The notes under the pieces were generated by a model. It was not told the origin of the DNA. It ran no database searches and saw only the letters and a program-made list of their open reading frames with translations. A stretch of DNA of 64,000 nt from Trematomus loennbergii (lineage: Eukaryota; Chordata; Actinopteri; Perciformes; Nototheniidae). The position numbers were made by a program, and so were the translations under genes. The stretch lies in NCBI GenBank assembly GCA_012861695.1, contig JAAOOA010000026.1, positions 24,100,080 to 24,164,079 on the forward strand. The letters run 5' to 3'. Numbering within the stretch: the stretch's first letter is position 1; each line of letters begins with the position of its first letter. Below, piece after piece: positions 40,401 to 53,454 of the stretch.

Positions 40401-41599
40401 TCCTATTATAAATAGCAGAATTGTATAATTGTCTAGAATAGAAAGAACTGTAGTAAATACAAGTTCACAGAGATGATGAATCAGATTTTTCAGGCATATT
40501 TGAGTTAGATTTTGAACCAAAACCAACTCTCACCGAGCTACATATGTACACAGCCAGTCCAAATACAGCTGAAGTAAAACCAAGGAATAACAGACTCCAT
40601 TTCCCATAAGCTCTACCATCCCAGGTTTAAAATCAATAAGACAACAGAAGATTAGAGTCCAAAGTCCACAGAGGGATGCCTAAACAAGGTAGAACTAGTG
40701 ATGGTGGATATAATGAATATGGTCAAATGGTACAAGGTGCTGCTAAACTTTAATGGGAGCTGTATTGTTTTGTTTGCTAAATAAATTGATTTCATTCAAA
40801 TGAATCTGGTTTAAATGTCCAATGAACATAAAGCAGACTTTAATACAATACAAATCAATAAATCTAACAAATTCAATGCATTACAATGATGACTTTCGCG
40901 ACAAAAGTTAATCAAGTTAGAAGGACCGTTTTCTAGACCTAATTCAATGAGCTTTCCTTCATTCGTGCGGACGTTTTGGCACATGACAGTACTCTGATAG
41001 GGTTTTCCTTTCTTTGGTTGCTCTTACACATTCAGCATAAATCAGTCATGTCTTTTATGAAGCCTCCCGACGTTGAAAGGACGGGGGTGAGACGAGATAG
41101 ATGCTTCAACATTATTGATCTGTGCTCATTCGTAGGAAACTGGGAACACTACAACCGGTGGTGTGATGAGTGGTGTGGTCAGTCATGACTCCCCGAGGGT
41201 TAAACTGATAACAGCAGCTCGGTCAGCTGACGCCAGAGAACAGGAGGACTCCCAGTCACCCAGACAACCAACAACACAACAGAGAAACTCAACAAAACGG
41301 AGCAGAATAGGAGAAGATAGAAAAAAAGGGAGTTATTTCAAAAAGTGTGTTCATTTTCTTAGTGGTAAAAGATAATATTTTAAAAGATTGTTATTCGGAA
41401 ATAACTCTTTCATTATCGCAATATCAACATTTACGATACGTATAGGAAGGGTTGCTCGAACTGCGATAAATCATAGTATATTTAATGTGCCATGCATTCA
41501 CTCTCTGATATCTCACATCATATATACCTCGTCACTGTACCGTTTTTTACGTTAATTATTTGACCGTCTATGTTACTATCCAATTGCTCTTTTTACTGA

Positions 41600-41711
41600 A
41601 CTGTTAGTGTACAGTTTTAGTATTATGCTGCTGTGTTTATTGTATATTTGAAACTGGCACAACAATTTCCTTCGGGATAAATAAAGTCCCATCTTATCTT
41701 ATCTTATCTTA
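41600..41711 (+). mobile_element. LINE-type 3' tail with (TCTTA)n
   Basis: ACAATTTCCTTCGGGATAAATAAAGT followed by tandem CTTAT pentamers is the typical 3' terminus of fish LINE families. Only the tail is present. Confidence 0.5.
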
Positions 41712-42075
41712 TATATCTGGCCAATCAGATGGAGCCCTACTGCTGTAGATGTCCCGCCCCCATGTAGAAGTCACGCTCATAGCTGAAGGGTATAGCTGAT
41801 GATTGCAACTGAGTGTTGGTTATGACTGAAGGGAGGGACCACCAAGGGAAATAATGGGGATGAAAATGAAATTTTTCAAACACGTGTTTTATGCAAGTCA
41901 TGCCAAACACGTGTTACAACCACCGGAGGTTTCATGAGGACCTGAAACCTCTTCAATGTCACATCCGGCTAACAATTGAATTATAACACTCGTACATGTT
42001 TGTTCTCCTTGGATCACCCAGCGATAAAGTGTAGATACTTTCCTGCATGCAGCATTACGGCAAACAGCTCACTAT

Positions 42076-42657
42076 CAGAGATGGCAAAAGTACACACATC
42101 CTTTACTCAAGTAAAAGTACAGATACTCGTGTTTAAAAATACTCTGGTAAAAGTAGAAGTACTGACTAAACTTCTTTACTCAAGTAAAAGTAAAGAGGGC
42201 TTTGAAATGTACTTCAGTAAAAAGTACCCATAACTAGCAGCTGTTTTAAAGAGTACCTGACCTCCCTTTATATTAATAGAACAATAATGTCATTGTTAGC
42301 TAATGAATGTTTCCATGCTGAACAACGGCAACATGACAACGTTTTCATTGGTCCCTCTTCTTTAGAGAAGACCAGGAAATGATGGATACACGGATCGTGT
42401 TCAAATCAATAGGCACGCAATGACTCTAAATAATAATGATCACGCCACCAAACACACATTCAAACTAAAGGAACCAGCCTGTTTGGGAAATGTAACAAGT
42501 AGAAAGTACAGGTATTTGTGTTCAAATGTTAGAAGTCAAAGTAAAAAGTCATCAGAAAAATAAGTAGTGAGTAAAGTACTGATACCAGAAAAGTACTATG
42601 GAAAATGTACTTAAGTACAGTAACGAAGTATTTGTACTCCACTTCTTCCCACCTCTG
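42076..42657. mobile_element. hAT-type MITE with intact 8-bp target duplication (CTCACTAT)
   Basis: Ends are CAGAGATGGCAAAAGTA at left and TTCTTCCCACCTCTG at right, with CTCACTAT as direct repeats at 42068-42075 and 42658-42665. Near both ends are CTCAAGTAAAAGTA-like sub-repeats. 582 bp, no transposase. Confidence 0.92.
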
Positions 42658-43582
42658 CTCACTATTACTAAACTGAAAAGTGTCTGGTACGAGTTCAAGA
42701 AAAACAATTGAACACAGGATGATTGTATTGCTGACCCAAAAACACTAGAAATTATGTTTTCTGACAACCAGTCCAGAGGTGGAGGTGAGGCCAGACAGTT
42801 TGTTCTCTGATCTAGTGTGTATGGATCTAAAAGTTCCCTGGTTATACTTGGCTTGTTCATTTACCCATTATTATCTCCAAGGCTCTGGGCTATGTTCAAA
42901 AAGCCCCAAATCCTTGTAATAAGTAACCGGTACATGTAAACACGAGAAATCATATCGAGTTATGTTCAGCCAATACATCCGGGCATATCATCGAATCCAT
43001 ATTTTAATGTTCAGGGAAAACATGAAGCATACTTCTCAAGCTGCACCGCTTGCCAAAATGGGGCTTTTAAAAGAATGCTTTTTTTTTTTTTAAATGGAAA
43101 ACAAGCAAATAACTGGCGATGAGCTCTTTCTCTAAAGCCTAAAACAACATATATCTCAACTCTAGGGGATTTAAACGTTCACATTTGCTGCATTTCCCAA
43201 GTTAGTCATGAGTCCAGTCATGTTGACGGTCATATTTGTTACCTTTTATTTTTACTTTTAGCATTCCCAATGTCAAGATAAATGTGGAAAAACTCTGGAA
43301 TAATAGATCAGATTTCCCCTTTGCACCCGTCTAAAGACCCATTTATTTTCTTTAGTCTCTTAATAGTCATCAATGAAGACATTTCTATTGTTTGTTTCAA
43401 AAAATCTGTCCTCTGTGTAATTATTGTCACAGAACAAAAGGTGATTATATATTTCTTTCTGCATTAAAAAGTTAAAGAAGTGTGCAAAGCGACACTTTGT
43501 TCAGAGTAGTACAATTAACTTAAAATATGCAGGAGCCAAGCAATGAATCCTCCTATCAGAGTTTATATTGTTCACTTGTGAT

Positions 43583-44142
43583 TAGGGCTGAACGATATAT
43601 CGTGTCGTGACGATAATCGCGATATGCGCATGCAGTCACATCGCAGGAAGTTTTTTTTTTTTTTTTTTTTAGGACGTGCGATATGAAGTAGGCAAATTAA
43701 CTCAAACACGTCATGTTACAATTATTTTGCTGCTTGCTAGAAAACGAAAACTCGCGCGGCTCTCATGTCAGGTGTACTTGAGTGACATGCAGGCTCTAAC
43801 CACCAATCACAATCAAATCTCCAAAGCAAACGGACCCGGTGATTAAAAGGTAAAAACACTGAATAAAGTAGTTTCATGTGTTTCTCCAGGGCAGTGCTAA
43901 CCGAGCTAGCTCAGCTTGTTGCTCTGATAACTTAAGATCCAGACGTCCGTGACTAAAATCCTTCATCCAGTTAAATATAGTTAGAAAAATACCAATTGTA
44001 TAGCATTAAAGTTCAAGAAAGGATGTTTGCGGACAAAAAAAACGGTCTTTTCTTCAATTCCTGTATTTTTCATATCGCAATATATATCGCAGGGGAACAA
44101 AATATCCCAATGTCAGTTTTTTTCCAATATCGTGCAGCCCTA
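43583..44142. mobile_element. hAT-type MITE, TAGGGCTGAACGAT family, copy 1
   Basis: Ends TAGGGCTGAACGATAT and ATATCGTGCAGCCCTA. Target duplication CTTGTGAT at 43575-43582 and 44143-44150. The interior has poly(T) and CGATA-rich subterminal repeats. Same family as 45311-45892 by its ends. Confidence 0.93.
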
Positions 44143-45310
44143 CTTGTGATGGTGCTGAACTGTATTGCCTTTGTCTTAAAAGTCTTACTAATGTTAAGCC
44201 TACCCTTGTTGATATAACTGGATTCATTGCAGATTAAACTGCATTATGTTCAACTAGGCGTGCATTATGCAGTGTCATTTAGTGTAGAACTAATATCATA
44301 AGGTTAGAGCAACTAATAGGAAAAGTGGATCACAGGTTTGCTTCAATCAGGTTATGGAGGAAAGGTTTTCCCTGGTGTCTGCTAAACCTTCCGTCTCAAG
44401 AACAAGCAAGAACAAAGGCATAAAACAGAGACATTAAAAATGTATGAGCCGTCACACACAATAGCAGAGTGGGAACCAACAGAGAATAAGAGGAACATGT
44501 AGAAAGACAACAGAATTAACAACAAAAAGAGATGACTTGAGTTTACACATCATTAGCATCAGCTGATGGCATGGCATAATGGGTCTCATTGTAATATAAG
44601 CGCAATAAACAGGACTATTTCTACTTTATATGACCATACTATAACTTTATAAAGCTATTTCACTTGTTATTGAGTATTGATACCTTTAAAGAATCCCCCT
44701 TTTTTTTTTAAAAACCACAATTAAAATGCATCTGATTTAATTGACTGAGGCCAAGGATTCTGCACACACAGAGAAATCAACAGAATACTGACTTATTACA
44801 AAAACTAGTCCTCTCATAATGGATGCAGAACATGATAATGAACAACTCATCCATCATGTGTTGTGGTGTTGCTTTTGCAATCAACAGGTTCAATCCTACA
44901 CTGACCAGCGACATATATCAGTTCCAACACTGGAGCAGTCTCTCCCTTAGAGAAGCATGAAACCACCCGACAAACCCCAAGTGTAATTTCCAGTTCGAGC
45001 TGATTTATAACACACTGCGCATTTAATCTGAAAAACGAAGCAAAAAGACAAAGGAAAAAAGATTGTGTCGAGTCCACAGCTGGTTTTTTGGCAATGATTT
45101 ACACATTTGACTCCATTATGAGATGGGAATGTAAACTTTCTGGCTTTATTGCAGAACTGATTAGATGTAAAAGGGACTGGATGGACATATCGTTTGTTTC
45201 TTTATAATGAAAACAACTGTTGGGATATAAAACTAGATGCCTTACAGCCAACAAATGTTTTTGAATATGCGCTTTGCTCGGGTCATAAGATGTTACACTT
45301 GTGCATATGA

Positions 45311-45892
45311 TAGGGCTGAACGATTAATCTATTTTAAATCGAAATTTGAAATGATGCGATTATCAAATCTCAAAGCCTGCGATTTTTTTTTTAAACTTTT
45401 TTTTTTTTTTCTTGTGTGTCAGTCATCCACACCAATCAGAAGTGCTGTGCTCCACATGTACCAGCCATTGTTAACCAATCAGAAGTGGCCCATGATAGAG
45501 GTGATAGACAGATTGACCCAATCACCTGCCAAGTATTTTTGAAAGTGCCTGCCCTTTCCAAATGGCTTCCAATGGAGCTCTCCTGATGGTTCGGTGAAAC
45601 AAACCATCAGAGTCAGGTTAGTAATGCTCCATCACATGTTTCACATCTATTACAGGGTGAATCTTAAACTGAAGCTTGACTTTAAAGCAACCCAACTGAA
45701 GTTTCATGTAAGTTTAGTTCTTTCACTCGTAGCTCGGCTGCTGCTAGAGACGGGAGCACGTTGATACGACCTTCCTAGCCGGAGATATGGCCGTATTTTA
45801 CAATAAACTTCCGTTGGGTCGCTTAAAAACAAATATCGCAATATCTGTCAGAAAATCGCAATTAGATTATTTCCCCAAATCGTGCAGCCCTA
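45311..45892. mobile_element. hAT-type MITE, TAGGGCTGAACGAT family, copy 2
   Basis: Ends TAGGGCTGAACGATTAAT and AATCGTGCAGCCCTA. Target duplication GCATATGA at 45303-45310 and 45893-45900. The interior differs from copy 1 except for the ends and the T-rich stretch, so the two share ends more than bodies. Confidence 0.93.
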
Positions 45893-48800
45893 GCATATGA
45901 CATTAAAACCATTGAATTGAATCTTTGAAATTGAATCTGATGTTTCCTAAAGCTTGAAAAACCCAAAGTAAAATGCCAATACTTGACAGACACCCTTTAA
46001 TTAAGACACAATGTCGTCCGTATTTCCGAGTAAAGTAGACATTGGTTTTCCAAGAAAAACGTATATATTAAAAGGTCAGCAAACATTTGTCAGAGACCTT
46101 TGTCTCCGACGGCTGTGGCCTTCAAATCATCTTGAACAGGTCAGACATCTAATCTGTTTTCCATCTGATTTGCGGTCACCGCTGAGGTCATTTGCTGTCG
46201 TTAACCAATTTATTCTCCAGAACAATCAATAACGGTTAACATGGATGAGGATTGACCCTTTGATTATCCAATGTGTGCATTCTTCCTTCAGGTTACTCCT
46301 AAGGTTGTCTGGAACCTTTTTAGCATTTCAGGCCCACTTAACAAAGCAGTGAGGCGCATTTGAGATGGCACAGCAGAAAGATCAATAGAGTGAACCTAAT
46401 CAGCAGCTGGGTGGCTTGCTGTGCACAAAAAACTGCAATTACTACTCTTACTTCAGGCTATTCTTGTACTTGTAAAACCAACTTCTGCATGAACAAACAG
46501 ATAAGGTTCATCCACACTGTCCAGCATGGATAAGTGGTTTTAAAGAAGGACCAGAGAGACCGACTACATTCATCCTGTGGCTTCTGGACTCATAACCAGA
46601 TCAGATCATTACACACTCTATTTATCCATCTGTTAATGCAACCATAGCTTCCTCAACCCCTCTCTTATCCCACAGCAGGAGGTGAGCTTACACCTGTAGA
46701 GTTAGCACACACAGCTGGATCGAAAGGTCAACATGGATGTAGAAAACTGTGCGGAAGAACAGGAAGGATGAGAAGGTCAACCTCTAAGGGTCAGAGTTCA
46801 GCAATTCACTGGAATGGTATTTAATTGTATTATAACCTCTGAGTGTTTCAGCTAAACGCTTAACTAACATCAGCAATCTCACAATAACAATGCTCACAGT
46901 TATATGTATATCACCTGAAATGTGTAATCCTTTTAGTCACATGCTGATCAAAACTTATATGGTGCATCAGATTATTAACAGGTCTAATAAATGGCTAATT
47001 CATGATGCTTTTATCTCCATTCCAGACAACCACACATAAGACTGAACAGATGGTGTTTACAGTACTGCACCAAAAACCTGTGACATCTCCATCCAAACAG
47101 ATATGTTCTGCTGTTCTCTGTCTGTGGTCGCTTTCACAAATCAGTGATCCAGTTCACAGCGAATCCAGGTCATTAAAGCATTTCCATTTCCTTCACAGCC
47201 CTTTGCGGCCGCACAGAAAGTGACGGTTTTTACCATTTCATGGTTTCTTCGCAATACAGAAGAATTATTCCATCTCCAAAAATCTACCTATACAACAGAA
47301 AACCCAAAGAAAATAGGTTCCGTTTCATTGATTGATTTCTGAGGAGTGCAGGATAACCCCAAAAAACTAGGATGCCAAAAGGAGACATCACACATATTCA
47401 AGTGTCTTTAAAAAAGCACCAGCAAGATTTTAAATTCCAAATGCGAAGCTCTTCTTGTCCTGAGAGAAGTAAACTAACCCTTTCAATTGCAGCACTTAAA
47501 TTAGACTAAATCCGACCACATGAAACCTGATATAATCAGAGCAGAACACTGTCAGAAATCAAACTAATGTGGAGCATTGAGCTGCAACCTGCAGGTCTCA
47601 TGACTTCAATAGTCATGATGTGTTTAGTTAAACTATTTACATCTTACAGCTATGATCACGTACAGGACAAACTGTTGAAAACACACCTGTGGGAAAGCTG
47701 TGATGTAGAGGCTTTGGTGATTCTATGATTTTTCAGCAAGCCTTTGAGTCTATTTTGGCTGATATACCACTTTCAGGAAAAAAGGGACAGAAGCTGTATT
47801 TCAGTTATTCCCACTTACATTGACTTAACATGATCAGCGAGATGTAGTAGTTGTACAAGAAAGGATGAACTGCTTTATTGGTCTTTTTGAAACACAAATA
47901 CAGGAAGTTAACTTGTGGTTGGAGAGATGAGTTAGATAGTAGTGCTCTTCTTCCTCTAACAATCTATCTTTGGTTGCATAAATTAACCAAACAAGCGAAG
48001 GGATTGAAGAATCTATTAAATTAGTCTCAGAGCTTAGTGAATCATTGGTGTTGGCCAAAATGGAATAAAACAGGAATGGGTTTTCCAACAATAACCCTAA
48101 AGTACAAAGTTCAGAACCCATAGTGGTGCAGAAACAAGTCCTAACACCCAGAAATTGGTTTTTTTTAACATGTTTTTGGTCAGAAGCCTGAGATGGGTCT
48201 GTAGTTAATAGAAGCCTAAGAGAAAAGTGCAAAGCTTCTACTGTTTGAGTAATAAATTGGCAGTTAAGTGACTAAATTAGACTTCTAACGTTTTCACGGC
48301 AAAAACAAGTCTGCCTTAGCTCAGCTGTGGATGACACGAAGCCATGCATACATTATAAAGTTTGTCTATAGACAACAGTAAGACCTTTTACATCTGCCGA
48401 TTACATATATCTCCCAAGAACATTAAAACGGTGTTAATGTGGCGATTAGGCTGCTGAACAAAACGTAAGTATCAAATGTGTGTTTGCCACACAATTTATT
48501 TTCTCATTGCTTTTAGTCATGAACCTCTTGCGATGCTTACTTCTAGGTTAGCCCTGTCATCACTGCAGCACTCAGACCAGCATTTGAGATACGATATGGT
48601 GTTGGAGTTGGGCCATGACATCACAACAGGATTGTTTCATGTTTCAATGTAGATACATTTTTATTAAAAAAAGTGCTTAATCATTGTCAGAGCATAGCCA
48701 ATGGGTTCCAATTTCCCTATTGGCCAATGCATTCCACCTCCTTTGCCCTTTACATGTACTATTATGTAGCCAAAATCAGCTCAAATGTGATTCGTCAATA

Positions 48801-49919
48801 CTACAAGGACTACATACGGACACCAAAAAGCTTCTGATACCAAGTTCTTGTCCCACCTTCCACAGGTTCTGAATTATATGCAGATCTGTATAAAAAACTG
48901 AACTAAGTGAAATGCTTGCATGGGGGAAATACTGTAGGTGACCATAAGAGCAAGTATACACAATACTAAGGACCTAAAACTGGCTTATTGGAATACAGTT
49001 TTTAATAAATTAAACACTTTACTCAGCTCTTTTATGAACAACCAAACTATCAGTTCTGTTTCACAGCACATTTCTTCTTAATGTGACTCTTCTCCATATT
49101 TAATCAGTTATTCTGTTTTTTTATTCTCTGTTTCATTGCCTATTGAGTTGGAGGTCATGTGATCAGCCAGCTGACTGAATTTGTGGTTCTGTCATTCGCC
49201 CCAGGACAGTGCACACAGCATCATTACAAGCTGGGTCGTAAAAATACAATGATCTCCACTTTGAACTTCTTTACCATTGAAAGTGGGTATACTGTTATAC
49301 TGTTAAGAGGCTAATCTTGTGTTATATGTGTGTGCTTGAGTCCTATACTACTATACTCAAGTATACTTATTTTGTAGAAGCAATAACAGCCAGTGTCAAG
49401 TAGCAACCCACATGTTACATAGAAATGGTGATATAAGTCAAAGCTATTCATTATGCTGTTTCATTACAAACGCCTCATCCAATAAACCCCCATGTGGGTT
49501 CAATGCCTGGGGCAGAGACATTGATCTAATTTCTCCACAGGAGCAATACTGCTTCCTTTGAGCAAAGGTTTCAAAATGAAATCTCTAAAGCCTCCCAAAA
49601 TAGTAATGTTGGTCAAAATAAGCTCCTTTCCTTTAAAAACTCTGCTTTTGAATGTCCTCTTCACAAGCCTTTAACATTTGAAACACATGTATATATTGTC
49701 CGCCATTTTGCTTTATCTCGGTAATGGAGCCAAATGATATACTGACAGGAATTGGAAATCAATTTAACCTTTGACACCTGTTACGGTTACTGGCTCATCC
49801 GGTCATTAATCTGGTCCTGAAGACAGATCTTATAGCCCTGGTGTGTTCAGAAGTGCAAGAGTGTGTGTGAGAGAGAAGGAGCGGGTGAAAGATAAAAATA
49901 AAAAAAGTGTAAACCAGTG

Positions 49920-50045
49920 ACTCACAATGTCAGAGCAGACTGGGCTCTGGTTTCAGACAGAGGGTGAAAAGAGGTGCTGCAGCACAGAATGAGAAAGCAT
50001 GGAAACATGTCACAGTAGAGACACTAAATACTAATATGAACCTTA
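49920..50045 (-). repeat. Interspersed repeat family E, copy 2 (inverted fragment)
   Basis: The reverse complement contains CACCCTCTGTCTGAAACCAG and GCCCAGTCTGCTCTGA, as at 33130-33417. Only about 125 bp is retained. Confidence 0.55.
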
Positions 50046-50884
50046 AACTGACCACAATGTGTCCTCTTTATTCTCTGTGTTTATCAAAACTATAATATAA
50101 AATGGGCATTTATTTGCAAAAGTGGCACAACATTAACATTTTAAAACCGTTGCACCTTTTGAAATGAATACTAGGAAATGCAAAGGAGGTATTAACATAA
50201 ATTATACCACATACTTGAAAATGTGTTCAGTAGTCATTACATTTTACAATAGGCTTTTCAGTTGCTTCTTTCAAATTCTAATTATTATTATTACCACTTA
50301 TTTTTGTTCAATGAGATAGACATGCTGCGGATGTGAAGCTGGCAATGGAAATTATATACACACCACAACATCTGTGAAAACCCATTTAGACGTAGAATGA
50401 TTATAGAAAGCATGTCGTAAATAATGGGAAATAAGATGGAAACTAAACACACACTAGATAATCAAATATAAATGTGATGTGATTAATGTGATGAAAAAGA
50501 ATATAATACATGACATGAGATGGAAAAAAACCCACTGAATATGAATAATACAAATGTTACATTTGCGTAAAGCACATACACATTCATTAATATTGTAGCA
50601 AAACACTTTTAAAAAATGTTATTTCTTAGTTTTTCCATCAGTGGTAGAGATTTGAATATCTAACCCAAAACTCTAAAAGGATTTCACATTAAGTGCACTC
50701 ACCACCAGTCAAATTATTACATTTAGTCTCTCTTTGGTCTTCTTTTTGAATACATGTTGTGTCTTTTATAACTTTAATTATGCTTCTTGTTACTGTGATC
50801 AGGTTAATGTTTATGTAACCTGCTGCATACAGTACTTGATTATATTTTCCAAAATATCATGGTATTAAGGCACCCGGTTGGTAA

Positions 50885-51080
50885 ACTATACACCGTCTAA
50901 ATTATGTATCACTTGTATATAGACTCGTATGGCACTACTTCTATTCTATTTTATTGTATTTACTTGCACTATTTTATTGTGTTGCACTGTTGGAGGAGCC
51001 TAGGACCTAAGATTTTCATCGACATAACTACACTTTAGCTATGTACGAATGACAATAAAAGCCTTGAATCTTGAAAAAAG
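50885..51080 (+). mobile_element. LINE 3' end fragment, copy 1
   Basis: Ends GAATGACAATAAAAGCCTTGAATCTTGAA, preceded by TTGCACT-rich sequence. The homologous sequence occurs inverted at 57664-57860. Only the 3' untranslated tail of a retrotransposon is visible. Confidence 0.5.
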
Positions 51081-51479
51081 TCTTCATCACGCACTGACAC
51101 ACGTCACTGTCCTCCACTATGAATAGACAGAAGGGGGTTTTACACTTCCAATATGTCACATGCCTAACTTTAAACAGATACTGAGAGGAGGAGGGGGGGT
51201 GTTAGTTTAATAGATGACTTCACATAAGCGATAATAAATATGTCAGCTATTATTTCAGCATTGTCCGCTTTAGTTTCCGTGTCAAACAACAGTGATGAAT
51301 ACAACGTACAACATTTGTGCTGAAAAATAAGACCTTATTATTGAGAAAGGAAGCCTGTACGGAGACAAAAAACCTGTTCTCCTGGTATGGCATTTTTAAA
51401 GCGATAACATCAGAAGGTTTTACTTCCACTTAAGTGCCATAAAGTAAGGCCAAGTGCAAGATGTGTCATGTTTCAGTGT

Positions 51480-52242
51480 TTAAAGGTCCCATGTCATGGC
51501 CATTTCTACTGATCATAATTCCATTGTTGAGGTCTACTAGAATAGATTTATATTGTGCAATTTTCCAAACTCACATTGGTTTCTCATACAGCATCTCTGT
51601 ATAGTATTGTATTCACCGTATTCACTCTCTGTCCTAAACGGCTTGTTGGAGCTCCTGCCCCCCCCCCCCCTCCCTAGCCCAGTGTGCTCTAATTGGTCGG
51701 GTCGTTGCGAGGCTCGCTGCTCAGTGAGCTGGCTTACTGGTGTGGTTTCCGGTCGGCGATACAGCGAGACAGCGCGAAACTCATCCTGAGCACACACAAA
51801 CACTCACAGCCGAAGTAAAAAACAATAAGTGTGGCTTGATATTGAGTAAGAAAATTGGTTATAAACGCTGTGAGAATGGGTCTGCGGAGAGCATTTCTCC
51901 GTGATCCCAACTCGTCTATTACCAACCAGGGAGCTCTATGCAAGTCAATGTACGCTAAAGGTCCCCACCCCTCCTGGTGTGTGAGGAGCTCCGCGGATTG
52001 GTCCATTTTGGTTCCGGGAACCGCATGACGTCATGCGGTTCCCGGAAGACACAAATGGAAAAAGAGAAATCTCCAGCGAGGCGTTCTGGGCCGCATAGAC
52101 AGGTGTTTTCTGTGTTAGAGTTTTACTCGCTACAGGGTGTACTTAGAGGGTTTGTGACTCTGCAGACCGTTTGCACATAAAAACCTTCATAACACACAAG
52201 GGGACGGGTAATAACCGGAAAAGCATGACATGGGACCTTTAA
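51480..52242. mobile_element. TTAA-type MITE, family D, full copy
   Basis: TTAA at 51480-51483 and 52239-52242. Inverted ends are AAGGTCCCATGTCATGGCC at left and AAGCATGACATGGGACCTT at right. Internal landmarks are a C-run (about 51658-51670), two ATTGG motifs and a perfect 36-bp palindrome at 52012-52047. The partner copy at 24827-25408 is inverted and lacks the palindrome. Confidence 0.88.
52012..52047. promoter_or_regulatory. Perfect 36-bp palindrome with CRE core and two STAT-like arms
   Basis: Symmetric about 52029/52030. The centre is TGACGTCA (52026-52033), the consensus CRE. The left arm begins TTCCGGGAA (52012-52020) and the right arm ends TTCCCGGAA (52039-52047), both fitting the STAT consensus TTC(N3)GAA. 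It lies inside the family D MITE. Whether any factor binds is unknown. Confidence 0.6.
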
Positions 52243-53454
52243 ATACCCAAGGGTGTTTCTTGTACTTGAAACAAACACACTCAAATCATTTTATTTTCAA
52301 AATGGCATCTACATTTTCATCATTACACATGCATGCCGGAGTCAAATATTTACCTCAGAATCTACTAAATCATGAAAGAAGAAGTGCTTCTGTTTGAAGA
52401 GCAGCAGAACAGACATTTTAATTAGTGTTTTCGAACATTTTACAGGCTTTAAAATGGCTCTAGTTTTCCTCTGAAGTCAAACCAGTTTTAAGATAATACT
52501 GTTTAAACAAAGTGACCATTTTTCATTTACACAGAGGTTCCTATATCAGAGTGTTAGACTTTGTGACCAGTTCAAAAGACAAACTATAAAAAACGTGTTC
52601 ATTGAATGAAAGTGTGCCCCATTTGATAATTAATATACGTAAAAAAATCAAAGAAACCGGACCTTAGAGAAGTAGAAATACAGCTGTTCATTATTTGGTT
52701 CATGAGTTTATCCGCAAACCTTTGTGTAAATGTTGTGTCTGGTAAAAATAATAGTCAGCCCAAAAACAAACCAGCCTGGAATTGTACTTTTAAATATTAA
52801 TAGCAAGAAGCTTGTTCGGGATTGTATCAGAATAATGTCCGTGTTCATTTTAATTAAACATTACAGCGGTCTGCCTTAACAATGGATGTTCAAAGCATAG
52901 ATACGCCACTAAGCTTTGGCTATACAGCAATACTGTTAGGTAGAAAAGATTAGTAGGTTTTGGAGGTGTCATGAGATTTGCTGACCAAAGAAAAAACCAG
53001 AGAAAAACCTCATTTATGGCTACTGTCAAGTTGAAAACCACTGCATTTTCATTTTCATTGCCACACCAGAAGCAAAGCATGTAGTAACTGGGCTACTTAA
53101 TGAAATGATGGAGCTGGCAAGCTAACTGCTAACATGCTAGCCATCCCTGAATGTGCCAGTGCTAGTCAGTTAAAAACAATTGCTCCCCAACAAATGCTGC
53201 CCATCAAATGCTCTCTTTTAACAGGGTAGCTAGCTTGGTCGCTAAAGAAACATTACAGTTAATTTGTGAAGGGTTTTCGAGAGACGTTAATAATCGATTG
53301 ACTCCTGACCCATCCACTTTGATAACTTAAAACATTTTTTTAAACCAACAGGTTTATGCTAATCTAACATTTGCTTAAAAGCCCTCCTCAAAGACTCAAA
53401 GAAGCAGTGTAATACAGTAAGAACTCAAATTACGTCTTTTCATGTACTTCTAAG

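Noticed and set aside
47834..48232. 132-codon minus-strand open frame
   Set aside because: Composition looks random, with no motif or splice evidence.
52850..53080. Conserved 76-codon open frame present twice (also 55274-55504)
   Set aside because: The identity comes from the tandem duplication of the whole 1.25-kb segment; the frame has no recognisable motif.
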